Positions 6,746-13,908 of a stretch of DNA of 14,792 bases are shown piece after piece. The stretch is from Maritimibacter sp. (GTDB lineage Bacteria > Pseudomonadota > Alphaproteobacteria > Rhodobacterales > Rhodobacteraceae): NCBI GenBank assembly GCA_003520545.1, contig DOUP01000301.1, positions 1 through 14,792 of the forward strand, given 5' to 3'. Both the position numbers and the translations under genes were made by a program. Within the stretch, counting starts at the first letter, position 1. Each line of letters opens with the position of its first letter. The notes beneath the pieces were generated by a model that searched no databases, had not been told where the DNA came from, and saw only the letters and a program-made list of their open reading frames with translations.

Positions 6746-8014
6746 ATGCACGCGTTCAGTTTTCCTTCAGGTCTCGATACGTCGCCCGAACAGGTAGCGC
6801 TTTCGACGTGCGAAGCTGTTCGCTTGATTACAGAAGAAGCCGCCCTGACCCCCGCCGCGGGCGAGGAGATACGACTGGAGACCGTCGTGTCCGAAGGCCA
6901 CGTGGTGGATCAGGGTCAGCCAATCGCCACGCTTCATGGGTCGACCACGATTTCCATCGTCGCGCCGATGGCGGGGCGCATCGCGTCGATGGAACTCCGA
7001 CCCGGACGGCGTCTGGTGCAAATCGTGCTGTTTCGCGAGCGGGGCGGCGACCGTCATGTTTTCAATACGAAAGGCGCAGAGGCCGATCCAGGCGTGCTTC
7101 GAAACCTGCTCCAGCAGTCCGGCATATGGCGACTTGTTCGCAGTCGTCCGTTCGGGGCCATGCCGCGCGTGGACGAGCACCCGGCCGCCATCTTCGTCAT
7201 GGCAAGTGACAGTCGCCCCGGATCGCCCGACCCTCGTCTTGCGATCCAAGGGCGTGAAGACGCATTTGAACGCGGCCTGTCGGCGTTGACGACCCTTACA
7301 GATGGGCCGGTTTTCCTTGTCGCATCGAAAGGCAAGGTACCGGGCGACGATCTCAGACGCGTCACACGTCTGACAAGCGGCAGGTTGCACCCGATGGGAC
7401 TTGCCGGGTTGCACGTACACCGCCGTTTTCCGGCGACGCCCAAAGCACCGATCTGGGATGTGCAGGCCGAAGTCGTCGCGAATCTCGGCGATTTGCTGGC
7501 AACGGGGCTTTTGCCCGAAACGCTGCTAGTCAGCCTGACCGGCACGGCGTTGCGCGAACCCCGGCTGGTGCACTGCCAGGCAGGGGCCGACCTGCGGGGA
7601 TTGAGCCGTGAAGTCGTTGAGCCCGGACCGCATGTGGTTCTGAGCGGGTCGGTGCTTGATGGCGCTTCGGCGCATTGGTTGCGCCCAAGAGACCGGCAGG
7701 CAAGTGTCATCCGGAAAGAGACCCAGCACGAACGGAGCCATTGGTTCCGAAATGCACTTCGCACCGCGTCCCGCCCCTTGCCAATCATACCAACAGCCGC
7801 TCTCAACCAATCTTTCGGAGGGAACTTTCCCGCCGCCGCTTTTGTCCGAGCCTTGGCGGCAGGAGACATTGAAACGGCCACGAAGTTCGGCGCCTTGTCC
7901 TTTCTGGAAGAAGACCTTTCCCTCGCCGATTTTGTAACCGCTGCCGACCCGCCCCTCTCCAGGCAACTCCGGGTACTGTTGGACCGGGTCCAAGACGAGG
8001 AGTTTGGCCAATGA
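6746..8014 (+). CDS. nqrA: Na+-translocating NADH:quinone reductase subunit A, divergent and short
   Basis: NqrA is the soluble subunit at the cytoplasmic face of the Nqr complex and contributes to quinone interaction. This 422-residue protein keeps the family layout: a Rnf-barrel/biotinyl-like N-terminal part (VVDQGQPIATLHG, then APMAGRIASMELRPGRR), the middle SLTGTALREPRLVHCQAGADL and LSGSVLDG elements, and the C-terminal FVRALAAGDIETATKFGALSFLEEDLSLADFV. Usual family length is about 445. The segment that normally reads like LCTFVCPSK is LADFVTAAD here, so the C-terminal cysteines are missing, and the region after SVLDG is much diverged. The start is ATG at 6746 with AGGA a few bases before. 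It is first in the nqrABCDEF order and overlaps nqrB by 4 bases (ATGA). Assignment rests on motifs plus the operon; the divergence makes functional equivalence uncertain. Confidence 0.88.
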   Translation: MHAFSFPSGLDTSPEQVALSTCEAVRLITEEAALTPAAGEEIRLETVVSEGHVVDQGQPIATLHGSTTISIVAPMAGRIASMELRPGRRLVQIVLFRERGGDRHVFNTKGAEADPGVLRNLLQQSGIWRLVRSRPFGAMPRVDEHPAAIFVMASDSRPGSPDPRLAIQGREDAFERGLSALTTLTDGPVFLVASKGKVPGDDLRRVTRLTSGRLHPMGLAGLHVHRRFPATPKAPIWDVQAEVVANLGDLLATGLLPETLLVSLTGTALREPRLVHCQAGADLRGLSREVVEPGPHVVLSGSVLDGASAHWLRPRDRQASVIRKETQHERSHWFRNALRTASRPLPIIPTAALNQSFGGNFPAAAFVRALAAGDIETATKFGALSFLEEDLSLADFVTAADPPLSRQLRVLLDRVQDEEFGQ

Positions 8015-8787
8015 TCCGCGGTCTTTGGGACAGGGAAACAGTCGCTTTGCTCCTCCTCGCGGCGCTCATGCCCGTGGCGTCGGCTTGGCTTTGGTTCGGT
8101 GGGACAGAGGCACTGTTGCGCCTGCTGCTAACGCTGACCGTCTCAGGGATCTGGCATTTCGTCTTCATGATCGTGCGTGCCCAACCACCCTCGTTTGCAG
8201 GCGCTATCACCGCTCTCGGGGTCGCAATGTTTGCACCCCAGGACCTTGGCTTGGTGGCCATGCTGTTGGGCATCAGTTTCGGCACCGTGATGGGTGAGTT
8301 GGTGTTTGGCGGATGGGGACGCAACGTGTTGAACCCGGCAACGGTCACGCTGGCGTTCCTTGGCTTTGGTTACCCCGGTGTCTCCTGGCCCGACTTCCTG
8401 CTTCCCATCGCATGGGCGGCGATCCCAACCGCCGCCCTTGGGGTCATCTTCGGGGTGATGCCCGTGCGTGTCATCCTTGGCGCAGTCGTTATCTTGATGC
8501 CCGCCTGGGCCTTGGGTTTGCAGAGCCAACCGGCGTTGGTGGGCGCTGGATTGGTATTGGTCGTTTTGGTCAGCGATCCGGTGGCAAGTGCCTCAACCAG
8601 ACTTGGCGGCTGGCTCAACGGGCTGACCTATGGGGCGCTTGTCGTCCTGTTCGCCATCCATTGGACGGACGCGGCGGCGGTGCAGCTTGCGGTCTCCGCC
8701 GCGCTGCTGGCAGGCCTTGCTGCCCCCCTCCTGGACGAAATCGCAATCACGCTCTGGATTGCACGAAGGACTGGACGACATGGCTGA
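8011..8787 (+). CDS. nqrB: NqrB/RnfD-family membrane subunit, compact, lacking the covalent FMN motif
   Basis: NqrB is the large membrane subunit that normally binds riboflavin, a covalent FMN and quinone and forms part of the ion path. This protein is only 258 residues, against about 400-415 usually. It keeps the family core: GISFGTVMGELVFGGWGRNVLNPATVTLAFLGFGYPG (about 87-123, in the place of GGTGRNFLNPAL...FAYP) and SDPVASAST (188-196), with about eight hydrophobic segments. It lacks about 50 N-terminal residues and the first helix, and the long loop after FAYP, where canonical NqrB carries the SGAT threonine that ApbE flavinylates; residues 123-150 instead run VSWPDFLLPIAWAAIPTAA. No S/T-G-A-T occurs anywhere in the protein. 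It could equally be named an RnfD-like subunit, but the six-gene order is that of nqr. It overlaps nqrA by 4 and nqrC by 8 bases. Confidence 0.88.
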   Translation: MIRGLWDRETVALLLLAALMPVASAWLWFGGTEALLRLLLTLTVSGIWHFVFMIVRAQPPSFAGAITALGVAMFAPQDLGLVAMLLGISFGTVMGELVFGGWGRNVLNPATVTLAFLGFGYPGVSWPDFLLPIAWAAIPTAALGVIFGVMPVRVILGAVVILMPAWALGLQSQPALVGAGLVLVVLVSDPVASASTRLGGWLNGLTYGALVVLFAIHWTDAAAVQLAVSAALLAGLAAPLLDEIAITLWIARRTGRHG

Positions 8788-9580
8788 TCTCAACCCCGTT
8801 TCGGCCTGGCGCCGATTCCTGGCGCTCCCGAACGAAAGCCGAACCAAAACGCTCGTGATCGCGTTCCTGGTCTCGACGGCCTGCGCTCTCCTGGTTTCCG
8901 GAGCCACGGTAATCTTACGCCCGATCCAGACAGCGAACCGCGCAGCGGAACAACAGGCGCGACTGGAAGGGCTCATCGCAGGTATTCCGGGCATGGCCAC
9001 GCTCTTGGCGGAAGAAGGGGGCACGCTCTCGACCGTGGTTATCGACCTCGACACCGGACATGCCGCGCAGGACGTAACCCCGGACAATTTACCGACCGCA
9101 CTTGAAGACGCGGCGAACTGGACGAAACTTGATCCGGCCAAGGACCTTGCCGGCATCGGGCGTCGCCCGGATTATGCGCAGGTTTATCTGCTTCGCGACA
9201 CCGAAGGCGACATCTCCGTCGCGGTCCTTCCGATTGCGGGGGCTGGCTACAACGGTCCGATTGACGCGATCCTTGCATTGCAGGGCGATATGAACACGGT
9301 GGCCGGCTTGGCCATAACGGGCCAGTCGGAAACGCCGGGGCTTGGGGCACGCATCGAGGAGGTCGCGTGGTTGCGCCAGTTTCCGGGCCGCAAAATTGCG
9401 GACGCGGCAGACCGTGTGCGGATCTCGGTCGTGCAGGGCGAGGCGAGCAACGAGTTCGAAGTCGAGGGCATCACGGGTGCAACCCGAACGTCGAACGCCA
9501 TGAGTAACATCCTGCGATTCTGGGCCGGACCGGATGGCTATGGACCGTTCTTTGACGCTGTAAGGCGAGGAGAATTCTGA
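8780..9580 (+). CDS. nqrC: Na+-translocating NADH:quinone reductase subunit C (flavinylated)
   Basis: NqrC carries a covalent FMN in a periplasmic domain anchored by one helix. The 266-residue product has a single membrane helix at about residues 24-46 (LVIAFLVSTACALLVSGATVIL) and a periplasmic FMN-binding domain. The flavinylation motif is at 228-235, EGITGAT followed by RTSNAM, with Thr235 the expected FMN-phosphoester site; the usual SGAT is TGAT here. Other family elements are VAVLPIAGAGYNGPIDAILAL and GQSETPGLGARIEEVAW. Length is near the family norm of about 260. The start is ATG at 8780, eight bases inside the nqrB end; a longer open frame from 8630 is overlap with nqrB. The operon's own apbE supplies the transferase. 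Confidence 0.94.
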   Translation: MADLNPVSAWRRFLALPNESRTKTLVIAFLVSTACALLVSGATVILRPIQTANRAAEQQARLEGLIAGIPGMATLLAEEGGTLSTVVIDLDTGHAAQDVTPDNLPTALEDAANWTKLDPAKDLAGIGRRPDYAQVYLLRDTEGDISVAVLPIAGAGYNGPIDAILALQGDMNTVAGLAITGQSETPGLGARIEEVAWLRQFPGRKIADAADRVRISVVQGEASNEFEVEGITGATRTSNAMSNILRFWAGPDGYGPFFDAVRRGEF

Positions 9581-9581
9581 C

Positions 9582-10244
9582 ATGGCGACGCGGACCTACC
9601 TGCAAACACTGACAGACCCGTTGATCCGGCAGAACCCAGTCACTCTGCAAATCCTGGGCCTTTGCTCGGCGCTGGCGGTCACCACGTCGCTTGCCGTTGC
9701 CTTGACCATGTCAGCCGCCTTGACGGCGGTCCTGGTGCTCTCTGCTGGCCCGATCAGCCTGATCCGCCGCCATATCCCGGACTCTATCCGCCTCATCGTT
9801 CAGATTATCATCGTCGCATCCATGGTCATCGTGATCGACCAAATCCTGCAAGCCTACTTTTTCGAATTGTCCCAGAGCCTTTCGGTCTTTGTCTCCCTGA
9901 TCACCACGAACTGCTTGGTATTGGGTCGGACGGAGGGCTTTGCGCGTCACAACCCGCCTTTTCGAGCCTTGGTGGATGCCTTCGGCAACGGTTTGGGGTA
10001 TTCGCTCATCCTCATCCTTATGGGTAGCCTGCGTGAGGTGTTCGGGGCTGGGAAGCTGTTGGGGTTCCAAGTGCTTCCCACGGTCGATCAAGGCGGGTGG
10101 TTTACGCCCTTGAACCTGATGCTCCTGGCGCCCGCCGCATTCTTCATGTTGGGGCTGATCGTGTGGGCGATCCGCTCTATCCTGCCCGAACAGGTAGAAC
10201 CGCTGGACCATGCGCCGCCCAATGCGGAAAGGCTCGTCGACTGA
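9582..10244 (+). CDS. nqrD: Na+-translocating NADH:quinone reductase subunit D
   Basis: NqrD is an integral membrane subunit that, with NqrE, holds the intramembrane iron-sulfur centre and part of the ion path. The 220-residue product is the best-conserved protein of the operon with respect to known NqrD: LQILGLCSALAVTT (Cys28), SLIRRHIPDSIRLIVQ, VDQILQAYFFELSQSLSVFV, LITTNCLVLGR (Cys111), FGNGLGYS, FGAGKLLGFQVLP, GGWFTPLNLMLLAPAAFF and IRSILPEQVEP. Both cysteines needed for the cluster are present. About six membrane helices. It starts one base after the nqrC stop behind GGCGAGGAG, and its stop shares a base with the nqrE start (TGATG). Confidence 0.97.
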   Translation: MATRTYLQTLTDPLIRQNPVTLQILGLCSALAVTTSLAVALTMSAALTAVLVLSAGPISLIRRHIPDSIRLIVQIIIVASMVIVIDQILQAYFFELSQSLSVFVSLITTNCLVLGRTEGFARHNPPFRALVDAFGNGLGYSLILILMGSLREVFGAGKLLGFQVLPTVDQGGWFTPLNLMLLAPAAFFMLGLIVWAIRSILPEQVEPLDHAPPNAERLVD

Positions 10245-10852
10245 TGGACCTCTGGACCCTCTTCCTGCGCGCCGCATTCGTCGAGAATATGCCGCTCACG
10301 CTTTTCCTGGGCCTGTGCACCTTCATCGCGTTGAGCAAACGGTCGTCCTCCGCGATTGGTCTAGGGGTTGCGATTATTGCGGTCATGTCGGTGACCACAC
10401 CGATCAACTACCTGATATACAAAGCCCTTCTCGCACCGGGTGCATGGGAATGGCTCGGGATGCCGGACACGGACCTGGGCTATCTCAAACTCATCGCCTT
10501 CATCGGCGTCATCGCGGCCTCGGTCCAACTGCTGGAGATCGTCCTGGACCGCTTCTTCCCGGCAGTCTATTCGGCTTTCGGCGTATTCTTACCGCTGCTC
10601 ACCGTACAATGCGCCATACTCGCGTCGTCCCTGTTTATGGTCGAACGTGATTACAACCTCGTTGAAAGCGCCGTTTTTGGCTTCGGCGCGGGGACCGGCT
10701 TTGCGGTCGCGGTTGTCATGCTGGGTGGTATTCGCGGGCGGCTTGACTATGCCGATCTGCCGAGTGGTCTGCGTGGCCTTGGAATGACCTTTACGCTGGC
10801 CGGCATGATGTCGCTCGGCTTTTCCGCCTTCGGGCAAATGGTCGCGCCATGA
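10244..10852 (+). CDS. nqrE: Na+-translocating NADH:quinone reductase subunit E
   Basis: NqrE pairs with NqrD in inverted topology. The 202-residue product matches the family throughout: FVENMPLTLFLGLCTFIALSK (Cys25), VTTPINYLIYK, FIGVIAASVQLLEIVLDRFFP, FGVFLPLLTVQCAILASS (Cys123), FMVERDYNLVESAVFGFGAG, and LPSGLRGLGMTF at the end. The two cysteines supply the other half of the intramembrane Fe-S site. Six membrane helices expected. The true start is ATG at 10244, overlapping the nqrD stop by one base; the open frame upstream to 10097 is overlap with nqrD. It overlaps nqrF by 4 bases. Confidence 0.97.
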   Translation: MDLWTLFLRAAFVENMPLTLFLGLCTFIALSKRSSSAIGLGVAIIAVMSVTTPINYLIYKALLAPGAWEWLGMPDTDLGYLKLIAFIGVIAASVQLLEIVLDRFFPAVYSAFGVFLPLLTVQCAILASSLFMVERDYNLVESAVFGFGAGTGFAVAVVMLGGIRGRLDYADLPSGLRGLGMTFTLAGMMSLGFSAFGQMVAP

Positions 10853-12102
10853 CCGAATTTCTCAACAGCCCGGTGACGCAGGAAATCCTTCTGGGTGCAG
10901 GCATCATTGTCTTGATCGTGCTGGCTCTATCGCTCGCGCTTATCATAACGCGCCGCGTCCTGATTCCGACCGAAGCATTGCAGGTCACCGTGAATGGGAC
11001 CGAGATCATTTCAGCGAACCGTGGCGATCGGCTCTTGGGCGTGCTCCACGGCGCGGGCATCGGTATTCCTGCGGCCTGTGGCGGGTCCGGAACCTGTGGA
11101 CTGTGCCGGGTGCAGGTGACGGGAGAGGGAGCAGGCGAACCTCAGGCCACGGAAAAGGGCGTGCTTTCGGCTGCGGAGCGACGCGAAGATACGCGACTTG
11201 CCTGCCAGACCATTCTTCGGGGGCCCTGCGCCGTGACGGTCGCGTCCGAGTTTGTCGGGTCGATGGGGTTCACCTGTCGTGTCCTCTCCAACGTCATGAA
11301 AGCGCCCCTGATCCGCGAATTGACGCTGGCGTTGCCAGAGGGGCATGACTTCTCCTACCGCGCGGGCGACTTCATGCAACTCACGGCGCCCGCTTACGAC
11401 CTCGACTTTTCCCGAATCGAGATCGAAGACGCGTTTCAAGAGGAATGGCGCCTTGCCGGGTGGCGCGACCTGTCCTGTGCGTTCCGGTCGAAGACGACCC
11501 GCGCCTATTCGGTCGCCTGTCGCCCGGAAGACGCCGCCGCAGGACGCGCCGTCTTCAATATTCGCCTCGCGGTTCCTCCGGCAGGCAAGGAAAAAGAACT
11601 CCCGCCGGGGCGCGTGTCCTCTTGGCTGTTTTCGCTCGGGCCGGGGGACGAGGTGCAAGCCTCGGGGCCTTTCGGCGACTTTCATGTGCAAGACACGGCC
11701 CGCGAAAAAATCTTTATCGGCGGCGGCGTCGGCATGGCCCCGATGCGCGCCATGATCCACCAAGAGCTTGCCAAAGGCACGGACGTGCCAATGCACTTCT
11801 ATTACGGCGCCCGAACCGCCGGCGACCTTTACTACGTCGAGGAATTCAACGCGCTGGCAGAGGCGCACGAGAATTTCTCCTGGGTTCCCGCCCTGTCCGA
11901 CCCCGCGCCGGGTGACCGCTGGACGGGTGCGCGTGGCTTCATACACGATACCGTCAGAAGGTATCTGGCCAAGCACCCAAGGCCGGAGGACTGCGAATAC
12001 TATCTCTGCGGCCCGCCCGTCATGATTTCCGCCGTGATGAGTATGCTCGCGCAGTTTGGCGTTGAACCTGCTATGATACACAACGACGATTTTGGAGTCT
12101 GA
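10849..12102 (+). CDS. nqrF: Na+-translocating NADH:quinone reductase subunit F (NADH dehydrogenase module)
   Basis: NqrF is the electron entry point: it oxidises NADH with FAD and passes electrons to a 2Fe-2S cluster. The 417-residue product has one N-terminal membrane helix (about 13-34), a plant-type ferredoxin domain with Cys77, Cys83, Cys86 and Cys119 (ACGGSGTCGLC), an FAD domain with RAYS at 218-221, and an NAD domain with GGGVGMAPMRAM (from 291) and YYLCGPPVM (Cys387). It ends with DDFGV, close to the usual DDFGG. Length is near the family norm of about 407. All redox-site residues that I can check are present, so NADH oxidation should be intact. It is followed by apbE after three bases. 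Confidence 0.97.
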   Translation: MTEFLNSPVTQEILLGAGIIVLIVLALSLALIITRRVLIPTEALQVTVNGTEIISANRGDRLLGVLHGAGIGIPAACGGSGTCGLCRVQVTGEGAGEPQATEKGVLSAAERREDTRLACQTILRGPCAVTVASEFVGSMGFTCRVLSNVMKAPLIRELTLALPEGHDFSYRAGDFMQLTAPAYDLDFSRIEIEDAFQEEWRLAGWRDLSCAFRSKTTRAYSVACRPEDAAAGRAVFNIRLAVPPAGKEKELPPGRVSSWLFSLGPGDEVQASGPFGDFHVQDTAREKIFIGGGVGMAPMRAMIHQELAKGTDVPMHFYYGARTAGDLYYVEEFNALAEAHENFSWVPALSDPAPGDRWTGARGFIHDTVRRYLAKHPRPEDCEYYLCGPPVMISAVMSMLAQFGVEPAMIHNDDFGV

Positions 12103-12105
12103 GCC

Positions 12106-13095
12106 ATGAACCCTGCACACACCCGTCGCCGTTTTCTCGCGCTCGGTGCGGCTGCAATCGCGACATCTCGCCTTGCGGCCCCGGCGCTGGCGTTCGGTGC
12201 AGACCCGCTCGTGAAAGAGCAAGGCATCGCCTTTGGTGCGGACTGGTCGGTGACAATGCCGAGCAAGGTTGATCTGACGACGCTGCGCCCGCAGATTGAA
12301 GCCGTGCTTGCCACGGTGGACCGGATGATGTCGCCCTGGCGCCCCGATAGCGAAATCAGCGTCTTCAATGCGGCAGCGCGCGGTGAATATGCCGTGTCTC
12401 CCGAAACAGCCTTCGTGGTCCAGTCCGGTCTCGGTCTCGCGCAAAAAACCGGCGGTTGGTTTGACCCCGCGGTGGGGCCTCTCGTCGCCCGATGGGGGTT
12501 TGGTCCCATTCAGGGCACGACCGGGTCTGAGCAGAACTGGACACAGCTTGCCGCGTCGGAAGCGACGCTTTCCAAGACCCGGGATGATCTCACGCTCGAC
12601 CTGTGCGGGATCGCGAAGGGGCGCGCGCTCGACCGGATCGCGAACATCTTGAAAACGGCCGGGCACGAGGATTTCCTGATCGACCTGGGCGGCGAGTTGA
12701 TCGGCCATGGTCAGCATCCCGAGGGGCGCGGCTGGCGCGTAGCCGTTGAAGATCCCCGGATCGGGGTTGTGGGCGCTGCTGGCGTGCTTGACCTCAGTGG
12801 GCGCGCGGTTGCGACCTCGGGTTTTCGGGCGCAAAGCTATCAGATTGGCGATCGGACCTATTCCCACATCATCGACCCGCGCAAAGGGTTGCCGGTCCAA
12901 ACCGAGACGCTCTCCGTGTCCGTTCTCGCGACAGATGGCATGACCGCCGATGCCTGGGCGACCGCCCTGACCGCCGCCGGGGCAGAAGGCCCTGCGCTCG
13001 CTCGATTGCACGGCATCACCGCCTTGTTTTTGACCGCGGATGCCACCGGGCTACATCCGATCGCAACAGGCGGTTTCGACCGCTATCTTCTGTGA
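12106..13095 (+). CDS. apbE: FAD:protein FMN transferase, Tat-exported
   Basis: ApbE moves FMN from FAD onto a threonine of periplasmic domains such as NqrC. The 329-residue product begins with a twin-arginine signal (HTRRRFLALGAAA, then cleavage near ALAFG), so it acts outside the cytoplasmic membrane. Family motifs are present in order: RMMSPWRPDSEISVFN near residue 65, LDLCGIAKGRALDRI, DFLIDLGGELIGHG, AVATSGF, SHIIDPRKGLPV (Ser253 to Asp257 onward), and the Mg2+-binding ATDGMTADAWATAL (Asp277). Its location directly behind nqrF follows the usual nqr order. With NqrB lacking a flavinylation motif, NqrC is its only recognisable substrate encoded in this window. Confidence 0.96.
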   Translation: MNPAHTRRRFLALGAAAIATSRLAAPALAFGADPLVKEQGIAFGADWSVTMPSKVDLTTLRPQIEAVLATVDRMMSPWRPDSEISVFNAAARGEYAVSPETAFVVQSGLGLAQKTGGWFDPAVGPLVARWGFGPIQGTTGSEQNWTQLAASEATLSKTRDDLTLDLCGIAKGRALDRIANILKTAGHEDFLIDLGGELIGHGQHPEGRGWRVAVEDPRIGVVGAAGVLDLSGRAVATSGFRAQSYQIGDRTYSHIIDPRKGLPVQTETLSVSVLATDGMTADAWATALTAAGAEGPALARLHGITALFLTADATGLHPIATGGFDRYLL

Positions 13096-13104
13096 GGCCC
13101 CAGT

Positions 13105-13275
13105 ATGGAAGTCTTTCTCGCTCTCGCCGTTTTCCTCCTCGCTGGCTGCGGACTGGCGGCGGGTATCTTCTTCGGTCGCGGCCCCGTCAAAGGATCTTGT
13201 GGCGGGATGTTTTTCCTCAAGGGTTATGACTGCGAAGCCTGTCCCAACCGTCACACCGCGAGGCACGAGCCATGA
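13105..13275 (+). CDS. nqrM: Small Nqr maturation protein NqrM (56 aa)
   Basis: This 56-residue gene lies between apbE and the CBS gene. One N-terminal membrane helix (VFLALAVFLLAGCGLAAGIFFG) is followed by GPVKGSCGGMFF with Cys32, then DCEACP with Cys43 and Cys46. This is the DUF539/NqrM pattern (KGSCGG followed by a second cysteine pair). NqrM is needed for assembly of active Nqr, probably by iron delivery to the NqrD/NqrE site. Family members are usually somewhat longer at the C-terminus. The start is ATG at 13105, nine bases after apbE; the stop overlaps the CBS gene start (ATGA). Confidence 0.9.
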   Translation: MEVFLALAVFLLAGCGLAAGIFFGRGPVKGSCGGMFFLKGYDCEACPNRHTARHEP

Positions 13276-13658
13276 CCTCGATTGACGAGATCACGCGCCG
13301 CGACGCCCTGACACTCACCGCCGAAACACCGATCCGCCGCGCGGTAGCGCAGCTGGTAGAGCAGGATGTCCCCGCAGCCCTCGTGGTGGACGACAGCGGG
13401 AGTCTAATTGGAATTCTCACGCAGAAGGATTGCTTCAATCCCGCTTTGACCGCGTCGTATTACAACGAATGGAAAGGGATCGTGGAAGATTTCATGTCGC
13501 GAAACGTGGTAAGCCTGCCAGCCGCCACCGACATTGTATCCGCCGCCGAAGCCTTCCAAACCCACCCGCATCGTGTGTTTCCAATTCTGGACGGAGAGCA
13601 GCTTCTGGGGATGCTGCACCGGTCCGATGTTCTGGCACGACTGCTCAAGATGGGATGA
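13272..13658 (+). CDS. Two-CBS-domain protein
   Basis: The 128-residue protein consists of two CBS domains and little else. The first spans about residues 3-60 (RRAVAQLVEQDVPAALVVDD, then GSLIGILTQKDCF), the second about 68-127 (MSRNVVSLPAATDIVSAAEAF, HRVFPILDGEQLLGMLHRSDVLARL). Such pairs bind adenine nucleotides (AMP, ATP, NAD or similar) and control partner proteins. It overlaps nqrM by 4 bases, so it is made with the Nqr operon and could tune the activity or assembly of the complex to the nucleotide state. No DNA-binding or transport domain is attached. It is the last gene of the operon; I see no clear terminator after it. Confidence 0.9.
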   Translation: MTSIDEITRRDALTLTAETPIRRAVAQLVEQDVPAALVVDDSGSLIGILTQKDCFNPALTASYYNEWKGIVEDFMSRNVVSLPAATDIVSAAEAFQTHPHRVFPILDGEQLLGMLHRSDVLARLLKMG

Positions 13659-13720
13659 GCGGGTTCGCCGGGCCTTGTCACGGGCTTGGAACGGAACGAC
13701 CGGCGCCCCGGAACCTCATG

Positions 13721-13843
13721 TCACCGCACGTCCGGCACGCCGACGATCTGCCGTCGCATCTGTTTCACGATATTGAGCTGATGGATCTGGCTCGTGCCTT
13801 CGTAGAGCCGGAACAGGCGGACATCGGGTGTTGTCACATTAAC
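13721..13843 (-). pseudogene. Acyl-CoA dehydrogenase, 3' remnant cut by an insertion sequence
   Basis: On the minus strand, 40 codons and a TGA stop (13723-13721) encode DVRLFRLYEGTSQIHQLNIV followed by KQMRRQIVGVPDVR. The LYEGTSQI block is the C-terminal signature of acyl-CoA dehydrogenases, and its Glu is at the place of the catalytic base in medium- and short-chain members. The frame has no start and runs straight into the left end of the insertion sequence near 13845. The rest of the gene is expected beyond the right end of the element, outside the window. As interrupted it is not functional unless read-through products form. Confidence 0.8.
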
Positions 13844-13845
13844 GG

Positions 13846-13865
13846 GGCTTTGTTGCATAAATCGC
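13846..13865 (+). repeat. Left terminal inverted repeat of the insertion sequence
   Basis: GGCTTTGTTGCATAAATC starts here and marks the point where the acyl-CoA dehydrogenase frame ends. It differs by one base from the IS903 terminus as I recall it. The matching right repeat lies outside the window. Confidence 0.65.
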
Positions 13866-13908
13866 TTCAGGGATTCACTGTATGAATCCAGCATGATAGC
13901 TGGGCGAC

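Noticed and set aside
11011..13011. A 666-codon open frame on the minus strand opposite nqrF and apbE
   Set aside because: It is a high-GC shadow of two clearly conserved plus-strand genes; its translation is rich in Arg, Gly and His with no domain pattern.
13666..13705. Inverted repeat CGCCGG/CCGGCG as a terminator after the CBS gene
   Set aside because: The arms are only six bases with a loop of about 28 and no T run follows, so it is not convincing.
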